A stretch of DNA of 64,000 nt. Origin: Valencia hispanica (taxonomy: Eukaryota > Chordata > Actinopteri > Cyprinodontiformes > Valenciidae). Shown piece by piece: positions 57,790 to 64,000 of this stretch. The DNA lies in NCBI GenBank assembly GCA_963556495.2, contig OY747713.1, positions 31,285,461 to 31,349,460 on the forward strand, read 5' to 3'. The notes beneath the pieces are model-generated. The model was not told where the DNA came from and did no database searches. It saw only the letters and a list, made by a program, of their open reading frames with translations. Positions within the stretch are counted from its first letter, which is position 1. Each line of letters begins with the position of its first letter. The position numbers and the translations under genes were made by a program.

Positions 57790-58985
57790 GCTGAGCAAAA
57801 TGCCATTTTGGTAATCCACAGTCCTTCAGAACGTAATCCAAAAAATACATCCGGTCTAATACAGTGACTCCAGAGGCTGGGTGTATAAAGTATAAGAAAA
57901 AAATTTAAGAAAAGCTAAGGAATGAAAATAAGAAAAGAGAATAAGGCTAGAGGTCAGGAGAGGTTGGGAGAGCCTGCTCCTCCTTCAGCAGCCAGAGCAA
58001 CCGCAGCTTTGAGTCCAACTCTTGTTCCAACACTCCCTTAATCATAAAGAACAGCTAACTACCACTGACATTAAAAGAGAAAAAGTCAAGCACCAACAAT
58101 AGTGGTTAACCTATCTTGTTTGTTTTATTAACAGCTTTTACTGCATACTCATAGTCATGCTTCACATCGAAATGGCAGTGGCTTTAGATGTTGCTTTCAG
58201 TAGGTTATTACAGTTTAATTTGGAGTTTCACTGCACTTTGTATGGAACTGGTCGATATTTTCCTTGTGTGAAACATTACCTCTTTTTTTATTCCAATGGT
58301 TTATAATGCTTTTTTTTTTTTTTAGAACAGTTGAGATATTTCTTGTGATTAGTTTGAACCCTGTTTGGTTGTGTGAGTTTATTTCTTTGGAGAAATGATG
58401 TGACATTGTCTCCAGTTAAGTCCCTGTTTATTTACCATTTCTGCCAATTAAGTGTTTCCCTCTGCTCTAATTGTCAAGTTAATCATCTGTGCTTGTGTTT
58501 TGATTCGATGACTAAAAGATGTCAATCAAGCAGGGTGGGGTTTCCATGGGGAAGAGAGAAGTCTCATAGTTATTCGGTTCAACCAGTGTCCAAAGGAAAT
58601 TACCTCCTTTACAGTGTTGCTATGGAGAGGCAATTACCCCAAATTGTAATTGTGTGAGACTAATGTGTTATGGCTTCTAATTTAATTGAGTTATTTATTG
58701 TTCCTCATTGGTTCCCATGTTCCATGCACCCCTCCCTTTTGCTCACCTATGTTCAGGAGTAAGTGGAGGAAACAAGCAGATAGACATGGCAGATATCTTT
58801 CTTGTTTATTTTGTTGCAGTCTGAAATCTCAAATCACAGGTACACACGTTGTGGTATAAAAGCAAGCTTCCAGATGTGGTTGTATTCACTTGGTTCCTTT
58901 TTAGCATTTGGAGGCAGAGACGCAGGTGCATGCATGCAATCCTTAGGGCAAGGCTCGTGCTTCTTTCCCTCAAGACCACCTGCTC
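57790..58985. other. intergenic DNA, no gene seen
   Basis: Unique AT-rich sequence with poly-T at about 58309-58322. No feature recognised. Confidence 0.4.
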
Positions 58986-58989
58986 AGCA

Positions 58990-59420
58990 TGGTAAGATAC
59001 TATTCCATATTTTGTCACATTGTAGACACAAAGTAGCACATAATACTGAAATAGAAAGAAAAATGTCTGAAAGTCTTTCATTAGCTTTAAGAGATCCATG
59101 GAGGGACTTTTGCCCTTTCTTGTTTATGAAATACCTCAAGCTCAGTCAGATTGGATGGATGGCTCATGTAAATGTTACATTCCAAGTCTTGCTTGCAACT
59201 TTTAATAGGATTAGATTTCATGTTTTATGTTAAATCTAACAGTTGTTTTTTTCTGTATTTACCTCTAGGCAACATCCCATCAGCTCTGATCAGCTTCGCT
59301 GTCCCTGCTGATCAAAAAGCATACCCAATACATGATGCTCCCACCACCATGTTCCACCAAGGGGATGTTGTGTTCAAGGTGAATGTATTTATTGTGTCCC
59401 CTACATGGCTCGTGTGTTGT
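58990..59420 (-). mobile_element. decayed Tc1-like remnant
   Basis: attccatattttgtcacattgtagacaca recalls a Tc1 terminal repeat. ctcagtcagattggatgg and ctgtccctgctgatcaaaaagcatacc...atgatgctcccaccaccatgtt match the reverse complement of transposase coding sequence with decay. Confidence 0.55.
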
Positions 59421-59441
59421 GATCTCCGGGTGTTTGTCTTT

Positions 59442-59920
59442 TGTTAGGGATTTTCCTTATTTAGTTCTATTTTCATGTTTAGTTATTCTTAGTATTTCTT
59501 GTGATTTCTGTACTTTCTGGTTTCCCCGTAGTCTTGTCTTAGTTTCTTAAGATCCTTCTAGTTTCCCAGTTTTCTGTCTCCCAGCCATTTCACCTCCTGT
59601 CCCAGCTAATCACTTCCACCTGCTCACTCCCCCTCAGCTGCAACCGCTTCCCTTAATTGGTCCTGCTCCTTCTCTGCTTCACACTTCACTCTCCTCCTCA
59701 GTATATATTCGGTTCTCATTCAGTCACAACTCGCTGGTTCGTCCGTCTTTCTTCCCCGCCTGATTCCTGCCTTCCTTGTTGCCCGTCTGGTTCCTGTGTT
59801 TCCCTGTTGCTGCCTGTACCCTCCCGAGTTTCTGTAAGTTCCGTGTGGTTTTTCATTAAATCATTTTTTTGTTTTCAACTCTGCTGCTTTTGGGTCCAGT
59901 TTAATCTACAAAACATGACA
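59442..59920 (+). mobile_element. possible solo LTR
   Basis: Begins TGTTAGGG and ends CATGACA (TG...CA). It contains a TATA-like box (cagtatatattcgg, about 59699) and a downstream ATTAAA about 150 bases later, the order expected of an LTR. No internal retroelement genes adjoin it and no clear target duplication was seen. Confidence 0.45.
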
Positions 59921-60026
59921 TCGTGGGAATCTTAAAAACATACTTTTTTTGTGACTGTACAGTGGAGAGAAAAACTAAACAACATGCAAAAGGCTATAGA
60001 GGAGGGATGGTTTAGATCAAAACATA

Positions 60027-61434
60027 CAGTGGCTTGCAAAAGTATTTGGCCCCCTTGAACTTTTCCACATTTTGTCACATTACAGCCACAAACATGAATC
60101 AATTTTAATGGAATTCCACGTGAAAGACCAATACAAAGTGGTGTACACGTGAGAAGTGGAACAAAAATCATACACGATTCCAAACAATTTTTGCAAATAA
60201 ATAACTGAAAAGTGGGGTGTGTGTAATTATTCAGCCCCCTGAGTCAATACTTTGCAGAACCACCTTTTGCTGCAATTCCAGCTGCCAGTCTTTTAGGGTA
60301 TGTCTCTACCAGCTTTGCACATCTAGAGACTGAAATTCTTGCCCATTCTTCTTTGGAAAACAGCTCCAGCTCAGTCAGACTAGATGGACAGCGTTTGTGA
60401 ACAGCAGCTTTCAGATCTTGCCACAGATTCTCGATTGGATTTAGATCTGGACTTTGACTGGGCCATTCTAACACATGGATATGGACAGAGCATGATGCTG
60501 CCACCACCATATTTGACAGTGGGGATGGTGTGTTCAGAGTGATGTGCAGTGTTAGTTTTCCGCCACACATAGCGTTTTGCATTTTGGCCAAAAAGTTCAA
60601 TTTTGGTCTCATCTGACCAGAGCACCTTCTTCCACATGTTTGCTGTGTCCCCCACATGGCTTGTGGCAAACTGCAAACGGGACTTCTTTTGGTTTTCTTT
60701 TAACAATGGCTTTCTTCTTGCCACTCTTCCATAAAGGCCAACTTTGTGCAGTGCACCACTAATAGTTGTCCTATGGACAGATTCCCCCACCTGAGCTGTA
60801 GATCTCTGCAGCTCGTCCAGAGTCACCATGGGCCTCTTGGCTGCATTTCTGATCAGCGCTCTCCTTGTTTGGCCTGTGAGTTTAGGTGGACGGCCTTGTC
60901 TTGGTAGGTTTACAGTTGTGCCATACTCCTTCCATTTCTGAATGATCGCTTGAACAGTGCTCTGTGGGATGTTCAAGGCTTGGGAAATCTTTTTTAGCCT
61001 AAGCCTGCTTTAAATTTCTCAATAACTTTATCCCTGACCTGTCTGGTGTGTTCTTTGGACTTCATTGTGTTGTTGCTCCCAACATTCTCTTAGACAACCT
61101 CTGAGGCCGTCACAGGGCAGCTGTATTTGTACTGACATTAGATTACACACAGGTGCACTCTATTTAGTCATTAGCACTCATCAGGCAATGTCTATGGGCA
61201 ACTGACTGAACTCAGACCAAAGGGGGCTGAAGAATTACGCACATCCCACTTTTCAGTTATTTATTTGTAAAAAATGTTTGGAATCATGTATGATTTTCGT
61301 TCCACTTCTCACGTGTACACCACTTTGTTTTGGTCTTTCACCTGGAATTCCAATAAAATTTATTCATGCTTGTGGCTGTAATATGACAAAATGTGGAAAA
61401 GTTCTAGGGGGCCGAATACTTTTGCAAGCCACTG
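60027..61434 (-). mobile_element. Tc1-like transposon, internally deleted copy
   Basis: Same terminal repeats as 50254-51860, between TA dinucleotides (60025-60026 and 61435-61436), but 1408 bp. About 200 bp corresponding to 50711-50912 of the full copy is missing at 60483. It also has a one-base loss near 60991 in the N-terminal coding region. Confidence 0.93.
60244..61065 (-). pseudogene. Tc1-like transposase, frameshifted and deleted
   Basis: Coding sequence of the deleted Tc1 copy. It keeps the first catalytic motif (WSDET) and the third (NPIENLW), but the 200-bp deletion removes the second (QQDND) and shifts frame: GGGSIML is followed out of frame by sequence for [11 protein letters not shown] one-base deletion early in the helix-turn-helix region (agtcttttttagcc-like versus tttttgtagcc in the intact copy) breaks the start as well. 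It could only move if transposase is supplied in trans, for example by the intact copy 9 kb to the left. Confidence 0.9.
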
Positions 61435-61436
61435 TA

Positions 61437-62300
61437 TTTCAACAATAGCTTTCTTCAGTCCACTTTGCAAGGTACCGTAACGTTGAGACCATAGATGTAG
61501 TGGCCAGAACCAACGCATACATTGATTTGCTGTCCTCAGAGTGGGAACATCCGAGTGGGAGTAAATCCTCACTTAAATCATTTTTAATTGTGTTTCCCTA
61601 TTAAAGATGCAGGAAACTGGGCCGCCAGTGGAGAACACATGATCTTTAATCTGCATTCACAGCGTGGAATGATTCAGCTCGCATCCCCGCTGATCTACCA
61701 TGATAAATGGGATTAATCAATCGAAGACAGTACATCTATCCATAAATTAAAAGCTGCGCTCATCACTGAACACTGAGATCTGTGGTTCTGATGTTATTTT
61801 GGTGACGTGTTGAGCGGGTGGATTTTTCACAATAAGCACACTATCATCACACATAAAGCAAACCTCGGATAAATAATTAGCGAGAACTTAAGAAAAATAT
61901 GACAAATATGTAGAGAATTGTAGTGAATTAAATTGAAGGTCTGTTGGTTTATTCACAAAAAAAAGGATGGAGTATTATTTAGGGATCCTTACATAGCCCT
62001 GGTTTGACCAAGTCATTCATTCTCTGTGCACAGAAAAATATAATTTAAAAGTACAATGAGCAGCAAAAGCCGTAAAATTAACTGCAATAGATTTAAAACC
62101 AGAGTTACATATTTAAAAAGTATGATTATGTAAAGATTTATGGTTCTTTAAAGTCTGCTGTAAACTTTCTCTCTTGGGAAAGGTACAAGCTATATTGTAT
62201 GTAATTTTATATTTAATATGCTACAGTTTATCATTTCAGAAATGGACAATCTCACCAAATAATTAAAATATTGATTGAAATTGAAATTGAAATAATGCAT
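61437..62300. other. intergenic DNA, no feature seen
   Basis: AT-rich sequence with no recognised gene or repeat. Confidence 0.4.
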
Positions 62301-62301
62301 T

Positions 62302-62414
62302 TCAATCTTTGTAGGTCTGTTTCTCGAAGACACCAGAGCCGGCTGCTTCAGCAGAGGCGTTGAGTTTTCTTGCTGCTGAGCTCCTCTGCAGGCAGCCGTC
62401 CTCTCTGCCTTCAT
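62302..62414 (-). CDS. possible terminal coding exon of an unidentified gene
   Basis: On the minus strand a good acceptor (tgatattcctttcag) precedes 113 exon bases. Read in phase 2 these give EGREDGCLQRSS...VFEKQTYKD and a stop, 36 codons; read in phase 0 they give MKAERTAACRG... open further. The codon content is more GC-rich than the surroundings, and the downstream sequence is AT-rich with ATTAAA-like signals, as in a 3' UTR. I do not recognise the protein. In mammals STK31 lies upstream of NPY, but nothing here identifies it. No preceding exon was found before the window edge, so this could be chance. Confidence 0.3.
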
Positions 62415-62689
62415 CTGAAAGGAATATCACAGCGATCATGACAATCGGACGTGGACGAGGATGATGTGGTTCTCACAGACGTGCTGCATTATAAAAGATG
62501 AACAGTAAACATACAGCTACAATCACTACTGCACATACAAAAGATTTTTCTAAAATATTATGAGCAAACCCGGGGATGTATTGGTTTCAGTTTGAGAAAA
62601 AAAATGTACGTTAGGTTATAAAACTTGAAGTAAAAATTACAGATGTTTGTGACACATAAATGACGCATGTCTGTGTCTGTTTGGTTGAT

Positions 62690-63520
62690 TTGTAGGTCAG
62701 CTTTTGACACCATACTGCCAGACACACTGACAGCAAAGCTATTGGTCATTGGTCTTACTCCCACCACCTGCTGATGGATCAAAGACTTTGTTTCTGACCG
62801 GGTTAAGATGACACCACCGTGGTTGGGCTCATCTCTGGTGGTGACAAGACAAGATACAACGATGAGATCACCAGATTGTTGAGGTATTGTTCTGATAGCA
62901 ACTTAGTCATTAACATCTCTAAGACCAAAGAGGTAAAAATCAGTATGTGGAAGTCTGACGTCTTTCACTATCAGTGGGGAAGCTGTGGAGAGGGTGGCCA
63001 GGTTTAAGTTCCTCAGTGTGCACACAGAGGCTCTAACGCCAAGGCAATTATGAAGAAGGCCTAGCAAAGTCTCCACTTATTGAGGATCCACAGAAGGATC
63101 AACCTGAGGTGGGAGCTGCTGACCGTCTTCTACCGCTGTGCCATTGAGAGTGTGTTGACTTACTGCACATCTCTAAGGTTCACAAGTTGCACCATGGCAC
63201 ACAAGGTACTACAGAGGGTCATTAACACTGCCCAGAAGATCATCAGGTACCCTCTTCTCTCCCTAAAGGACCTCTTCAGAACCTACTGTCTCAAGAGGGC
63301 ATGCAGCTTTTCTGAGGAACTGTTTACACCCAGGACACCAGTTGTTTGAGCTGCTGCAGTTACAGAAGGCTGAGGTCATGCACTAAAGGACCCAGGGATA
63401 GTTTTCAGTATTATTTTTTTTTTACTTTCTGATTTTATTTGTTCTGTGATTGTTGTAATGTTTTTACTGTAAATAACTTTGTGATTGTTTCTAGAAAGGT
63501 GCTATATAAATAAAGCTTTA
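62690..63520 (+). mobile_element. degenerate LINE ORF2 fragment with 3' end
   Basis: Frame-broken reverse transcriptase remnants (AFDTILPDTLTAKL, VINISKTKEV), then a clear C-terminus: LLTVFYRCAIESVLTYC, KVLQRVINTAQKII and LKRACSF. It ends in ggtgctatataaataaagctttactta, a LINE 3' end. Fish Rex1/Babar- or L2-like; nonfunctional. Confidence 0.75.
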
Positions 63521-63889
63521 CTTACTTTCACAATAGTGCTATAACGCTAATCAATACCTTGCTTTGAAGAGGACCATGTGCAAAACACAAGTGCAATTTT
63601 TATTTTTATGATATGTGGCTGCACTTTCTATGTATCTTATCCTATCGTATTGATATATTAATGGATTTGTGGTACTTTAGGCCCAGCACAGAAAAGAGAT
63701 ACGAATTATTTTTCATGACTGCTGTACACTCAGAGCCAATCTCCCATAGAGATGCAAGACGTGTGTTTCTGTTTTCTTTCAGTCCTGTTACAAGCAGAAC
63801 ACAGGACAAATCAGTGTGGTATAAGACACTGTACACCTTTGACCGTTGCAGATTGATACTCTTGCAAAACTTAATTCTACACTGACACT

Positions 63890-64000
63890 TTGCTACTCTT
63901 TGCTGCCCTCACATGCCTATAAAAGGAACTTTCCCCACCTCTAATGGAAAGCCTCTGCTCCCCTCCTCTGTGCTGCTGCAGTCTAATAAAGGCCATGTCA
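63890..64000 (+). mobile_element. possible LTR 3' portion at the window edge
   Basis: cctataaaaggaac (TATA-like, 63917) is followed about 65 bases later by AATAAAGG and CATGTCA at the edge. The close TATA-to-poly(A) spacing is LTR-like, but the element is cut by the window end. Confidence 0.3.

Noticed and set aside
1..64000. CRISPR arrays, bacterial operons, ribosome binding sites
   Set aside because: The window is vertebrate nuclear DNA with spliced genes; periodic repeats seen are microsatellites or minisatellites without spacers.

Overview
The window is vertebrate genomic DNA, almost certainly from a teleost fish. The genes have introns with GT-AG borders. The proteins they encode are fish-like versions of PALS2 (MPP6) and neuropeptide Y. 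The interspersed repeats are typical of teleosts: Tc1-like, hAT, TTAA-flanked and Harbinger-type DNA elements, L2/CR1-like LINEs and a tRNA-derived SINE. I cannot name the species.

Two protein-coding genes are well supported, both on the minus strand. pals2 (mpp6), a membrane-associated guanylate kinase scaffold, runs leftward: a promoter/CpG island near 28.0-28.8 kb, an N-terminal-extension exon at 15.1-15.3 kb, and eleven core coding exons between 8.53 kb and 0.37 kb. Those eleven exons join without a frame error into a 539-residue protein with L27-L27-PDZ-SH3-GuK order. npy lies upstream of pals2 in the same orientation (31.7-33.3 kb), with a TATA promoter, a non-coding first exon and three coding exons that give a 99-residue pre-pro-neuropeptide Y. 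NPY and PALS2 are also neighbours in mammals, so this is an old syntenic pair. The two genes do not share a pathway: one is a cortical polarity and junction scaffold, the other a secreted amidated peptide. Their link is shared chromosomal neighbourhood.

The rest is introns and intergenic DNA with layered transposon history. The 15-28 kb pals2 intron holds an hAT element with a BED zinc-finger exon and a long repeat-poor block that may be conserved regulatory DNA. From 35 kb to the right edge repeats dominate: a GC-rich 2.5 kb retroposed insert with 18-bp target duplications (38.6-41.1 kb), a tRNA-derived SINE, a Harbinger-type MITE, a long CTT tract, an apparently intact Tc1 transposase (50.25-51.86 kb) with an internally deleted sister copy (60.03-61.43 kb), and a nested pile of LINEs (53.0-57.8 kb).

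The most distinctive signals are: an in-frame N-terminal extension exon of pals2; a probable GC-AG intron in npy; several non-autonomous DNA transposons that keep a first coding exon and its 5' splice site; and the LINE nest, where removing two later insertions restores older reading frames. A possible terminal exon of a further minus-strand gene lies at 62.3-62.4 kb. All calls come from reading the sequence; no database search was run.
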